Shown here: positions 25,490-34,524 of the stretch, piece by piece | Layout of the letters: the number at the start of each line of letters is the position of its first letter | How positions within the stretch are numbered: the first letter of the stretch is position 1 | Program-made: the position numbers and the translations under genes | NCBI RefSeq assembly: GCF_025965855.1 | Contig: NZ_JAOPWB010000295.1 | Coordinates: forward strand, 1 to 46,831 | From: Mycobacterium sp. | GTDB lineage: Bacteria; Actinomycetota; Actinomycetes; Mycobacteriales; Mycobacteriaceae | DNA: 46,831 bases | Reading direction: 5' to 3' | The notes under the pieces: model-generated | Told to the model about the DNA's origin: nothing | What the model saw: only the letters and a program-made list of their open reading frames with translations | Database searches by the model: none

Positions 25490-26142
25490 AGCCGACCGGC
25501 TGCGAATGCCGCGGCCTGGTTTGTCATCCCGGACTGAACATATTGAACGTGTGCGGTCGGGTTCCTGCCTTCGGAGCAGATCGGGTCGTTAGGAACGCAC
25601 AGGTCAATCGTCTTGGGCTGATAAAGCGGGCTGATCGTAGGCAGCCGGCCACCTCCCAACGTCCTCGCGAATGTACTCTCCGGGTTGCCGAAGACGGCGA
25701 CCACGGCGACATGATTAGCCACCTGGGGCGGCACTTGATTGGTGGTCATATCGATCACGCCCGCGCCTTGAGAATATCCACCAAGCACCATTCTGGTGTT
25801 AGGGCAGGTCGCCACCATGGATTGGACATGTGCACCCGCATCGCCGGCCCCAGCTAGCGAACTTCTGACGAAATCGTCGGTGGCAGGGTAGTTGACCGCA
25901 TAGACCCCGACGGATCGTCCAGGAAGTTGCGACCTAAGCGAGTCGACGAAGGCCTGGCCGACCCCGCCAACGCCAGGCGGGTCGTTGGTGCCGCGAGCGA
26001 ACACCACCTCGACGTCGGGGCACGGGCCGGCAGAGGCGTACCGAGTGTCGGTGAACGCGTCCAGCAGCGCCCACATCGTTGCCACCGCCACACCAAGGAT
26101 GCGAGCGGCGGTGCGTCCGCTCATCGGTAAATGTTCACACAT
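25486..26142 (-). CDS. Secreted cutinase-family esterase
   Basis: 218 residues from ATG 26142 (a second ATG at 26124 is possible). The frame is open upstream but that part lies opposite the next gene. The signal peptide is RTAARILGVAVATMWALLDA, then SAG. Mature sequence begins PCPDVEVVFARGTNDPPGVG (family start with Cys and RGT). Catalytic Ser lies in VLGGYSQGAGVID, Asp in CVPNDPICSEG and His in TAHVQYVQSG. Cutinase-like proteins of mycobacteria hydrolyse esters, including lipids and phospholipids, outside the cell. The start is 86 bases from the divergent cyclase gene. Confidence 0.9.
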   Translation of the reverse strand: MCEHLPMSGRTAARILGVAVATMWALLDAFTDTRYASAGPCPDVEVVFARGTNDPPGVGGVGQAFVDSLRSQLPGRSVGVYAVNYPATDDFVRSSLAGAGDAGAHVQSMVATCPNTRMVLGGYSQGAGVIDMTTNQVPPQVANHVAVVAVFGNPESTFARTLGGGRLPTISPLYQPKTIDLCVPNDPICSEGRNPTAHVQYVQSGMTNQAAAFAAGRL

Positions 26143-26190
26143 CGCGGGGTCGACCCGGAAAACGTCCGCGTAGGAAGGCGGTGGCTCTGC

Positions 26191-26242
26191 GCGTTTTCGC
26201 TGATGTTTTGCAGCGCATAGTGGCCGCATGCTGGCTAGCATG
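26191..26242 (+). promoter_or_regulatory. Conserved leader and start-codon palindrome of cyclase copy 1
   Basis: A 37-base block beginning GCGTTTTCGCTGATGTTTTG before the ATG at 26228 recurs almost unchanged before the other two copies. The palindrome CATGCT-GGCT-AGCATG (26227-26242) contains both candidate start codons. It may be an operator for autoregulation by the LuxR domain or an mRNA hairpin that controls initiation; duplication alone could also explain its conservation. Confidence 0.5.
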
Positions 26243-29200
26243 AGCGAGATTGATCCACGCGCGGAGACGCCGCTGGTGGACTGGAGCGATCTTGGCGTGA
26301 GCGGGCTTTTGCCGACGGGCACGGTGACGCTGCTGTTGGCTGATGTCGAGGACTCGACGGGACTGTGGGAGACACAGCCCGAGCAGATGACTGCGGCTTT
26401 CGCGCGGCTGGATCACGTTCTCTCGGATCTGGTTGCCGCTCATGGTGGGGTGCGCCCGGTGGAGCAGGGGGAGGGCGACAGCTTCGTGCTGGCGTTCGCG
26501 CGGGCCAGTGATGCGGCGGCCTGTGCGCTGGGACTGCAGCGGTCGCCCTTGGCCCCGATCGGATTGCGGATCGGCGTGCACACCGGCGAAGTGCAGCTGC
26601 GCGATGAAAGCAATTACATCGGTCCGACCATCAACCGGACGGCGCGCCTACGCGATCTGGCCCATGGCGGGCAGACGGTGCTGTCTGGTACGACCGAAGC
26701 ATTAGTTGCTGATGTGCTGCCGATCGACGCGTGGTTGTCTGATCTGGGCACTTATGAGTTGCGCGGTGTTGCGCGCCCGGAACGGGTCGTGCAGCTGTGT
26801 CACCCTGATCTGCGCAACGATTACCCGCCCTTACGCACGCCGAAAAACATTGCCGCGCATAATCTCCCATCGCAGTTCACCAGCTTTGTCGGTCGTAGCG
26901 CGCAGCTTGCCGAAGCGCGAAACCTGCTGGCGCACAACCGGCTGATCACCCTGACCGGAGCCGGCGGGGTGGGCAAGACGCGCCTGGCCGTGGAAGTCGC
27001 GAGCCAGTTAGTGGCCGAATACAACGATGGTGTCTGGTATGTGGACCTGGCGCCGATCACCGATCCCGAGCTGGTGCCGGTCACTGTGGCGCGCGCGCTG
27101 GGTCTGCCCGACCAACCCGGCCGCTCGACAATTGACACGCTGGCGCGGTTTGTACGTGACCGTCAGATGCTGGTGGTGCTGGACAACTGCGAGCATCTGC
27201 TGGATGCCAGCGCCGAGCTGCTCGTCGTGCTGCTCAATGGGGCGGCGCAGCTGACCTGGCTCGCCACCAGCCGTGAGGCGATCGGCGTAGCGGGTGAGGT
27301 GAGTTGGCGGGTGCCGTCACTGTCCCTGGCTAATGACGCGGTCGAGTTGTTCAGCGACCGGGCGCGTAATGCCCGCCCCGGTTTCACCCTCAGTGATGAC
27401 AATGCCGCGCCGGTGGGCGAGATCTGCGCGCGCCTGGACGGGGTGCCGCTGGCCATCGAACTGGCCGCGGCGCGGGTGCGGGCCTTGTCGCCGGTCGAGA
27501 TTCTCGACAGCCTGCACGACCGGTTCCGGTTGCTGACCGGTGGTGCGCGCACCGCGGTGCGCCGCCAGCAGACCCTGCGCGCCTCGGTGGATTGGTCGCA
27601 TGCCCTGTTGACCGAGCCCGAGCGGGTGTTGTTTCGGCGGCTCGCGGTGTTTCTGGGCGGCTTCGCCTTCGCCGCCGCCCAGGCCGTCGCCGGTAGCGGT
27701 GAGGTGGAGCGTTACCAGGTGCTCGATCAGCTCAGCCTGCTTGTCGACAAGTCGCTGGTGGTCGCCGACGACACCGAGGAACGAACCCGCTATCGGTTGT
27801 TGGAGACGGTGCGCCAATACGCCCTGGAAAAACTAGGCGAGTCCGGCGAGGCCGACACCGTGCGAGCGCGCCACCGGGACTACTACACGACGCTGGCGGC
27901 GCTGCTCGACGCGCCGGCCGGCAGTGATTATGAGCAGCGCCTCGAGCAGGACGAAACCGAGATCGACAACCTGCGCGCCGCGTTTGAATGGAGCCGGGAA
28001 AACTCCGACGTCGAATCGGCCCTGGCGCTGGCGTCGTCGTTGCAGCCGCTGTGGCAGGCGCGGGGACGGATCCGGGAAGGGCTGGCCTGGTTCGATGCCG
28101 TCCTGACGCGTGAGGTCGCGCAGGACGCCGAAGTCGAGCCTGCGGTGCGCGCGCGAGCGCTGGCCGACATAGCAGTGCTTTATTTATTCTTCGGCGCTGC
28201 CGACAGCGTGGATCGCGCGCAGCAAGCTCTGGCGCTCGCGCGTGACATCGATGACCGCGCCGTGCTGGCCAGGGCGCTGACCGCCTGCGGCCTTACCGCC
28301 GCCTACAACGCCGAGCTGGCAGGGGTGTACTTCGCCGAGGCGATCGGACTCGTCCGGGAGTTGCACGATGCGTGGCGGCTAAGCCAGATCCTGGCGCAGC
28401 AGGCCTCGGCGGCGATCGCCGACGGTGACCCGATCGCGGCGCGCGTGGCCGCCGAAGAAGGACGCGACCTCGCAGACGCTATGGGTGACCGATTCGCCTC
28501 GCGCCACTGCCGCATGTGCCTGGGTTTGGCACAGACTTACCACGGCGACCTGGCTGGAGCCGCAGCACAATTCCGCGCGGTGGCCGCCGAGGCCAACGTC
28601 GTCCACGATGGGATCCATGCGGCGGCGAGCCTTGCCCACCAGGGCACCGTGCTGGCGTGGCAGGGTAAGACGGACGCGGCCCGCGCCGCGGCCGACGCCA
28701 GCCTCGAGTCCGCATCCGAGTTGGGCTCGCTCGTCGTGAGTCTTGGTTATTTCGCTCTGGGAAGCGCGGCCCTGGCCGCCGGCGATGTTGGGACGGCGCG
28801 GGACGCGACCGCGGCGGCCTGGAAGCACGGGAGTTTCGCGCCCGGGTATGCGGCGCACCTGCGCCCCCTCATTGCACTGGCCGCACAGGCGGGCGGGGAT
28901 CTGATCGCCGCTCGGCGCTGGGCCGACGAAGCGGTCGCGACAGCGCCGGGATGGATCATGCTGTTGGCGCTGAACACGCGTGCACGGGTGGCGATCGCGC
29001 AGGGTGAGCGGGAGCAGGCCGAACGCGACGTCCACGACGCGCTCGCGCGTGGGGCCGATCTCCGGGCGCACCTGGGCATTTCCGACACCCTGGAGTGCCT
29101 CGCGGCTCTGGCCGGGGATGGCGGCAGTCGCCGCGAAGCGGCCCGGCTTTTCGGAGCGGCACACGGCAGTCGGCAACGCATCGGCGACGTGCGGTTCAAA

Positions 29201-29551
29201 GTCTGGGACGCCGGCTACGAGGCCTCGGTTGCCGCTGTTCGCGATGCCCTGGGCGAGCAGGACTTTGACGCCGCCTGGGCCGAGGGTGCAGCCCTGTCCA
29301 CCGAGGAAGCGATTACCTACGCGCAACGCGGCCGCGGCCAACGCAAACGACCCAGCACCGGCTGGGCCTCACTCACGCCGGCCGAACATGACGTCGTGAG
29401 GCTGGTCAGTGAAGGGCTGGGCAATACCGACATCGCTACGAGGCTTTTCGTCTCACCGCGCACGGTGCAATCCCACCTCACCCACGTCTACACCAAACTC
29501 GGCGTCACCTCTCGGGTGCAACTCGTCAAAGAAGCGGCCCGCCACGCGTGA
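26228..29551 (+). CDS. Class III cyclase - NTPase - helical repeat - LuxR regulator, copy 1
   Basis: 1107 residues from ATG 26228 (or ATG 26240). Residues 31-190 are a class III nucleotide cyclase domain with metal Asp39 (LLLADVEDSTGLW) and Asp84 (EQGEGDSF), and transition-state residues Asn136/Arg140 (INRTARLRD). The substrate-selecting Lys/Asp pair is Gln80/Asn129, as recorded for M. tuberculosis Rv0386, so nucleotide choice may be relaxed. Residues 215-500 are an NB-ARC/AAA-type NTPase (FVGR, Walker A GAGGVGKT 244-251, Walker B MLVVLDN 314-320). About 560-1040 is alanine-rich TPR-like helices. The end (ASLTPAEHDVVRLVSEGLGN then SPRTVQSHLTHVYTKLG) is a LuxR DNA-binding domain. Soluble; effector and targets unknown. 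Confidence 0.92.
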   Translation: MLASMSEIDPRAETPLVDWSDLGVSGLLPTGTVTLLLADVEDSTGLWETQPEQMTAAFARLDHVLSDLVAAHGGVRPVEQGEGDSFVLAFARASDAAACALGLQRSPLAPIGLRIGVHTGEVQLRDESNYIGPTINRTARLRDLAHGGQTVLSGTTEALVADVLPIDAWLSDLGTYELRGVARPERVVQLCHPDLRNDYPPLRTPKNIAAHNLPSQFTSFVGRSAQLAEARNLLAHNRLITLTGAGGVGKTRLAVEVASQLVAEYNDGVWYVDLAPITDPELVPVTVARALGLPDQPGRSTIDTLARFVRDRQMLVVLDNCEHLLDASAELLVVLLNGAAQLTWLATSREAIGVAGEVSWRVPSLSLANDAVELFSDRARNARPGFTLSDDNAAPVGEICARLDGVPLAIELAAARVRALSPVEILDSLHDRFRLLTGGARTAVRRQQTLRASVDWSHALLTEPERVLFRRLAVFLGGFAFAAAQAVAGSGEVERYQVLDQLSLLVDKSLVVADDTEERTRYRLLETVRQYALEKLGESGEADTVRARHRDYYTTLAALLDAPAGSDYEQRLEQDETEIDNLRAAFEWSRENSDVESALALASSLQPLWQARGRIREGLAWFDAVLTREVAQDAEVEPAVRARALADIAVLYLFFGAADSVDRAQQALALARDIDDRAVLARALTACGLTAAYNAELAGVYFAEAIGLVRELHDAWRLSQILAQQASAAIADGDPIAARVAAEEGRDLADAMGDRFASRHCRMCLGLAQTYHGDLAGAAAQFRAVAAEANVVHDGIHAAASLAHQGTVLAWQGKTDAARAAADASLESASELGSLVVSLGYFALGSAALAAGDVGTARDATAAAWKHGSFAPGYAAHLRPLIALAAQAGGDLIAARRWADEAVATAPGWIMLLALNTRARVAIAQGEREQAERDVHDALARGADLRAHLGISDTLECLAALAGDGGSRREAARLFGAAHGSRQRIGDVRFKVWDAGYEASVAAVRDALGEQDFDAAWAEGAALSTEEAITYAQRGRGQRKRPSTGWASLTPAEHDVVRLVSEGLGNTDIATRLFVSPRTVQSHLTHVYTKLGVTSRVQLVKEAARHA

Positions 29552-29569
29552 ACGACACTGCGACAAGGG

Positions 29570-30811
29570 TCATTGGCCGGCGTCGAATTCGAGCGGCACA
29601 CTGATCGGGCCGATAATTCCGGTCATGGCCTTCCATTGCGCGGCTTGGGTGCGGCGCGGGTTGGGCATGCGCTGCGTGATGTTGCGTAGCGCTTCGGTGA
29701 GCTCGAGTCGGGCCAGGTGCGCGCCCAGGCAGTAATGCGTTCCGCCGCCGAAGGTCAGCATGGCTGGAGGATCGGTGCGGGTGATGTCGAGGTGATCGGG
29801 ATCTTTGTAGACGGCGGGATCGCGGTTGGCCGAGGCGGTGTTGGCCAGCACGATGGTGCCTGCCGGGATGGTGACCCCTGCGAGTTCGACGTCTTCGGCG
29901 GCCTTGCGGGCGACGGCGAAAACGATGGGGCAGTAACGCATGAGCTCGTGAACGGCATTGGCGCCCAGTTCGGGTTGCTGGGCGAGCAGTGCCCACTGGT
30001 CGGGATGGTCGGCCAGGACTTGCACCGCGGCGGCCAGCTGGTTTCGGGTGGTGTCGGTGCCGGCGGACAACAGGCCGCCCGCCAGCCTGACCAGCTCTTC
30101 GTGGGTGAGGCGGTCGCCGTCGTCTTCTGCGCGGATCAGATCCGAGATCAGGTCGTCAGTGAGGGCATTGCGCCGGAGGCTGATCATGTCCTCGATGTAG
30201 GCGTCGAGCTGCTGACACGCCGCGAGTATCGCCGGCCCGTCCTGTGCGATGTTCCAGTCGAACACCTTTTTGATGTCGTCGGCCCAGGCGGAAAACAGCG
30301 GCCAATCTTCGCGTGGCGTACCTAGCAGAGCGCAGATGACCGGAATGGGGTAGCGGCGGGCGATGTCGCTGACCGCGTCGCAGCGGCCGACCCGAGTGAG
30401 CGGGTCGACGAGTTCGGTGATGACCTCGACCGCCAGCGCGCGCAACCGTTCGGCGCCGCGGGGCGCGAACGCCTTGGAAACGAGCCGGCGCAGCCGGTGG
30501 TGCGCGTCGCCGTCGAGGCTCAGAATGCTGGCAATAGCACGGTCCCACAGCGGGCCCGACGTGATGCCTTGCAGATCCAGCCCTAAGCCGCGCGCGCTGA
30601 CGAAGCGTGGGTCGCGCAGGACGGCGCGCACCAGCTCGTAGCTCAATACCTCCGGCGCGTGTGGTCCCATCGCGATCGGCGCCTGCTGGCGGGCCGCGGC
30701 GATGATGCGTTGCGCCTCCTCGAAGTCGGTGAGGTGGTCGTAGGCGATGCTGGGCAGGCCCGCATCGAAGACGCTCGGGCAGATGCCGGTGGAAACGATG
30801 TCGGTGGTCAT
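29570..30811 (-). CDS. Cytochrome P450 between two cyclase-LuxR genes
   Basis: 413 residues from ATG 30811 (MTTDIVSTGICPSVFDAGLP). Landmarks are DGDAHHRLRRLVSKAF, I-helix GGLLSAGTDTTRNQLA, ExxR in VHELMRYCP and the haem loop LTFGGGTHYCLGAHLARLE with Cys361. No ferredoxin is adjacent. It is the only gene interrupting the three cyclase-LuxR copies and is opposite in orientation, convergent with copy 1 (18 bases) and divergent from copy 2, with a shared 295-base gap. It is a natural target for control by copy 2 or the other copies, which is inference. CYP family not assigned. Confidence 0.9.
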   Translation of the reverse strand: MTTDIVSTGICPSVFDAGLPSIAYDHLTDFEEAQRIIAAARQQAPIAMGPHAPEVLSYELVRAVLRDPRFVSARGLGLDLQGITSGPLWDRAIASILSLDGDAHHRLRRLVSKAFAPRGAERLRALAVEVITELVDPLTRVGRCDAVSDIARRYPIPVICALLGTPREDWPLFSAWADDIKKVFDWNIAQDGPAILAACQQLDAYIEDMISLRRNALTDDLISDLIRAEDDGDRLTHEELVRLAGGLLSAGTDTTRNQLAAAVQVLADHPDQWALLAQQPELGANAVHELMRYCPIVFAVARKAAEDVELAGVTIPAGTIVLANTASANRDPAVYKDPDHLDITRTDPPAMLTFGGGTHYCLGAHLARLELTEALRNITQRMPNPRRTQAAQWKAMTGIIGPISVPLEFDAGQ

Positions 30812-31106
30812 GGTGCCCTCCGTGGGTGGGGTTGGCGTCGACTATCCGCCGACGGCAAGCCCAGACCATCGGCCGCAACGCGTAGATCCGGACGTTCAGG
30901 GGTCGGAAATCCGGGTGCGACTAGAAGTGAACGAGTTGCGGTCCACCGCAGCACTGCGGCTGTTGGTTCTCAACGCGGACGGGTTCAAACAAGCCGCGTC
31001 ATGGCTGGTCGCGCAGAGGTCAAGCCACGCGGGGATGGCACGCATCCGCTACCCGCGGAGTCATAGATCCGCGTTTGCGCTGATGTTTTGCGCTCGTCGT
31101 GGCCGC
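30812..31106. other. Intergenic region between the P450 and cyclase copy 2
   Basis: No separate gene is supported. The plus strand is open in the frame of copy 2 from inside the P450 gene (30747) onward, but this extension has no counterpart before copies 1 and 3 and would be antisense to the P450 start. The last 36 bases (from 31071) are the leader block shared with the other copies. The rest presumably carries the divergent P450 promoter. Confidence 0.5.
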
Positions 31107-31121
31107 ATGCTGGCTAGCATG
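31071..31121 (+). promoter_or_regulatory. Conserved leader and start-codon palindrome of cyclase copy 2
   Basis: The block GCGTTTGCGCTGATGTTTTG starts 36 bases before ATG 31107. The palindrome CATGCT-GGCT-AGCATG occupies 31106-31121. Apart from one base less and a few changes near 31091-31100, it matches copies 1 and 3. Confidence 0.5.
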
Positions 31122-34100
31122 AGCGAGATTGATCCACGCGCGGAGACGCCGCTGGTGGACTGGAGCGATCTTGGCGTGAGCGGGCTTTTGCCGACGGGCA
31201 CGGTGACCCTGCTGCTGGCTGACGTCGAAAACTCCACCGGGCTGTGGGAGACCCAGCCCGAGCAGATGACCGCGGCGTTCGCGCGGCTGGATCGCGAGCT
31301 ATCCGATTTGGTAGCCGCGTATGGCGGGGTGCGGCCGGTGGAGCAGGGTGAGGGCGACAGCTTTGTGGTGGCGTTCGCGCGGGCCAGTGATGCGGTGGCG
31401 TGTGCGCTGGGTTTGCAGCGGGCGCCGTTGGCGCCGATCAGCCTGCGGATCGGTGTGCACACCGGCGAGGTGCAGTTGCGCGATGAGGGTAACTACATCG
31501 GCCCCGCCATCAACCGGACGGCGCGGCTGCGTGATTTGGCCCATGGCGGGCAGACGTTACTGTCGGGCACGGCCGAGGATCTAGTGGTTGACGCGCTGCC
31601 TGCCGATGCATGGCTCAGCGATTTGGGCACTTACGAGCTACGCGGTGTTGCCCGCCCGGAACGTGTTGCGCAGCTGTGCCATTCCGACGTGCGCACCGAG
31701 TTCCCATTCTTGCGAACTCCGAAAAGCATTGCTGCGCACAATCTTCCGTCGCAGTTAACCAGCTTTATCGGCCGCTGCTTACAGCTGGCGGAGGTGCGGA
31801 AGCTGTTGGCGCAGGACCGGTTAGTCACTTTGACCGGAGCTGGTGGGGTGGGGAAGACGCGCCTGGCGGTACAAGTTGCGAGCCAGTTAGCGGGCGAATA
31901 CGCCGATGGTGTCTGGTACGTGGATCTGGCGCCGATCACTGACCCTGATCTGGTGCCGGTGGTGGTGGCCCGTGCGCTGGGGCTGCCCGACCAACCCGGC
32001 CGATCCACGATGGACACTCTGCTGCGGTTCGTTCGCGACCGTCAACTGTTGGTGGTGCTGGACAACTGCGAGCATCTGCTGGATGCGTGCGCCGAGCTGG
32101 TTGTCGCGCTGCTGGGTGGGGCGCCGGGGCTGACCGTGCTCGCCACGAGTCGGGAGCCGATCGGTGTGGGTGGCGAGGCGATGTGGCGAGTGCCGTCGCT
32201 CTCGGTGGCCGATGAAGCCATCGAGTTGTTCACCGACCGGGCGCTCCACGCCCGCCCCGATTTCGCCGTCACCGACGACAACGCCACCGTGGTGGCCGAA
32301 ATCTGCCGGCGCCTCGACGGCATACCGCTCGCCATCGAACTGGCCGCCGCGCGGGTGCGGGCGTTGTCGCTGGCCGAGATTCTCGACAGCCTGCATGACC
32401 GGTTCCGGCTGCTGACCGGTGGGGCACGCAGCGCGGTACGCCGCCAGCAAACCCTGCGCGCCTCAGTGGACTGGTCGCACGCGCTGTTGACCCAGCCCGA
32501 GCGGGTGCTGTTTCGCCGACTGGCGGTGTTTCTGGGCGGCATCGACCTCGATGCCGCCCAATTCGTTTGCTGTGGCACTGATGTGGAGCGCTATCAGGTG
32601 CTGGATCAGCTCAGCCTGCTGGTCGACAAGTCGCTGGTGGTGGCCGACGACCGCCGCGGTCGAACCCGCTACCGCCTGTTGGAGACGGTGCGCCAATTCG
32701 CCCTGGAAAAGCTCGCCGAGTCCGGCGAGGCCGATGCCGTGCGTTCGCGTCACCGCGATTACTACACCGCGCTAGCGGCCCTGCTCGACGCGCCGGCAGG
32801 TAGTAATTATGAGCAGCGTCTCGAGCAGGCCGAGACCGAGATCGACAACCTGCGCGCCGCGTTCGGGTGGAGCCGGGAAAACTCTGATATCGAAATGGCT
32901 TTGGCGCTGGCGTCGTCGCTGCAGCCGCTGTTGATCGCGCGGGGCCGCCCGAGGGACGGGCTGGCCTGGTTCGACACAGCCCGCGTCGACCTCGACGCGC
33001 GGCACCCCGAGGTGGCGCCCGCGGTACGGGCACGCGCCCTCGCCGACCAGGCCCTACTCGATTCATGGGTCGGCGGCGCCGCGAGCATGGATCAGGCTCA
33101 GCAGGCCCTGGCGATCGCGCGCGACATCGATGACCCGGCCCTGCTGGCCCGGGTGCTGACCGCGTGCTGTCTGATCGCCGTCTTCACCACCCCTGAGGTG
33201 GCCCGGCCGTACTTCGCCGAAGCGATCGGCCTGGCGCGGGCGTTAGACGATCGGTGGAGGCTGAGCGAGCTCCTCAGCTGGCAGGCGCTCGGGGCAGCGC
33301 TCGTGGCGGGTGACCCGATCGTGGGGCGCGCGGCTGCAGAAGAAGGACGCGACCTCGCCGAGGCGATCGGCGACCGGGGCCACTCGCGCCTGTGCCGCTT
33401 TTCGCTTGGATTTGCACAGTTATGTCGCGGCGATCTGGCCGGAGCCGTCGCACAATTCGGGGCGGTAGCGGCCGAGGCAGAGGCGGCCCACGATGAGATC
33501 CGCAGGGTGCACAGCCTCGCCCTCCAAGGCGCCGCGCTCGCGTGGCAGGGTGAGGCTGGTGCGGCCCGGGCCGCCGCCGATGTTGCCGTCGAATCCGCGG
33601 CGGAGCTGGCGGCGATCTCCGCGGGCCTCGCCTACTCGTCGTTGGCTGCCGCGGCCCTAGCCAACGGTGATGCCGCGACGGCCCAGCGAGCATGCGACGC
33701 GGCCGGCCTGCACCTGAGTGCCCTCCCCGCGGCGACGGCGATGCTGCGCCCTTACGGCGCGCTGGCCGCCCTGGCGAACGGGGATCTGGCCGCAGCCCGC
33801 CGGTGGGCCGACGACGCTGTCTCGACAACGACCGGCGCGTGGCTGATGTTGGCGTTAACGACCCGCGTCCGCGTGGCGATCGCGCAGCGTGAGCCAGATC
33901 AGGCCGAGCGCGACGCGCACGACGTGCTCGCACGCGCCGCCGAACTCGAGGTTTACCTGCCCATCCCCGACATCCTCGAATGCCTCGCCGCTCTCGCCGG
34001 GCATGCCGGCAGTCACCGCGAAGCGGCGCGGCTTTTCGGCGCGGCTGCGGCCATCCGGAAGCGCATGGGCGCGGTCCGCTTCAAGGTCTGGGACGCAGGC

Positions 34101-34436
34101 TACGACGCCTCGGTTGCGGCGCTGCGAAACGCTATGAGCGAGGAGGACTTTGACTCCGCGTGGGCCGAGGGTGCGGCCCTGTCCACCAAGGAGGCGATCG
34201 CCTACGCGCTGCGCGGCCGCGGCGGACGCAAACGACCCGCCAGTGGCTGGGCCTCGCTGACGCCGGCCGAGCGCAACGTCGTCAGACTCGTCAGCGAGGG
34301 ATTGGGCAACAACGACATCGCCACCCGGGTGTTCGTCTCACCGCGAACCGTGCAATCCCACCTCACCCACGTCTACGCCAAACTCGGCCTCACCTCCCGT
34401 GTGCAACTTGCCCAGGAAGCAGCCCGCCACACGTGA
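31107..34436 (+). CDS. Class III cyclase - NTPase - helical repeat - LuxR regulator, copy 2
   Basis: 1109 residues from ATG 31107, placed by the start shared with copies 1 and 3; an open frame continues to 30747 but is probably not translated. Domain order is as in copy 1: cyclase (LLLADVENSTGLW, EQGEGDSFVVAF, NYIGPAINRTARLRD, with the same Gln and Asn at the substrate positions), NTPase (LTGAGGVGKTRLAVQ; LLVVLDNCEHLLDA), a long helical region and a LuxR end (SLTPAERNVVRLVSEGLGNN; RTVQSHLTHVYAKLGLTSR). It is the most diverged in the segment GGIDLDAAQFVCCGTDVERY, where copies 1 and 3 agree with each other. It ends 73 bases before copy 3 and the two could be co-transcribed. Confidence 0.92.
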   Translation: MLASMSEIDPRAETPLVDWSDLGVSGLLPTGTVTLLLADVENSTGLWETQPEQMTAAFARLDRELSDLVAAYGGVRPVEQGEGDSFVVAFARASDAVACALGLQRAPLAPISLRIGVHTGEVQLRDEGNYIGPAINRTARLRDLAHGGQTLLSGTAEDLVVDALPADAWLSDLGTYELRGVARPERVAQLCHSDVRTEFPFLRTPKSIAAHNLPSQLTSFIGRCLQLAEVRKLLAQDRLVTLTGAGGVGKTRLAVQVASQLAGEYADGVWYVDLAPITDPDLVPVVVARALGLPDQPGRSTMDTLLRFVRDRQLLVVLDNCEHLLDACAELVVALLGGAPGLTVLATSREPIGVGGEAMWRVPSLSVADEAIELFTDRALHARPDFAVTDDNATVVAEICRRLDGIPLAIELAAARVRALSLAEILDSLHDRFRLLTGGARSAVRRQQTLRASVDWSHALLTQPERVLFRRLAVFLGGIDLDAAQFVCCGTDVERYQVLDQLSLLVDKSLVVADDRRGRTRYRLLETVRQFALEKLAESGEADAVRSRHRDYYTALAALLDAPAGSNYEQRLEQAETEIDNLRAAFGWSRENSDIEMALALASSLQPLLIARGRPRDGLAWFDTARVDLDARHPEVAPAVRARALADQALLDSWVGGAASMDQAQQALAIARDIDDPALLARVLTACCLIAVFTTPEVARPYFAEAIGLARALDDRWRLSELLSWQALGAALVAGDPIVGRAAAEEGRDLAEAIGDRGHSRLCRFSLGFAQLCRGDLAGAVAQFGAVAAEAEAAHDEIRRVHSLALQGAALAWQGEAGAARAAADVAVESAAELAAISAGLAYSSLAAAALANGDAATAQRACDAAGLHLSALPAATAMLRPYGALAALANGDLAAARRWADDAVSTTTGAWLMLALTTRVRVAIAQREPDQAERDAHDVLARAAELEVYLPIPDILECLAALAGHAGSHREAARLFGAAAAIRKRMGAVRFKVWDAGYDASVAALRNAMSEEDFDSAWAEGAALSTKEAIAYALRGRGGRKRPASGWASLTPAERNVVRLVSEGLGNNDIATRVFVSPRTVQSHLTHVYAKLGLTSRVQLAQEAARHT

Positions 34437-34472
34437 CGTCGTAACATTCGCCCTCGCTTGGCGGTGATCTAC

Positions 34473-34524
34473 GCGTTTGCGCTGATGTTTTGCAGGGCAT
34501 GGTGGCCGCATGCTGGCTAGCATG
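34473..34524 (+). promoter_or_regulatory. Conserved leader and start-codon palindrome of cyclase copy 3
   Basis: The block GCGTTTGCGCTGATGTTTTG begins 37 bases before ATG 34510, and CATGCT-GGCT-AGCATG occupies 34509-34524. The whole 73-base gap after copy 2 contains little else, so this block is probably the element that controls copy 3. Confidence 0.5.

Noticed and set aside
26143..26322. 60-residue N-terminal extension of the cutinase
   Set aside because: It is antisense to the conserved start of cyclase copy 1, and the same antisense peptide appears before copies 2 and 3 without any cutinase. The signal peptide fits a start at 26142 or 26124.
30747..31106. N-terminal extension of cyclase copy 2 by 120 residues
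   Set aside because: It overlaps the P450 start on the other strand, lacks a counterpart in copies 1 and 3, and the shared start MLASMSEIDP lies at 31107.
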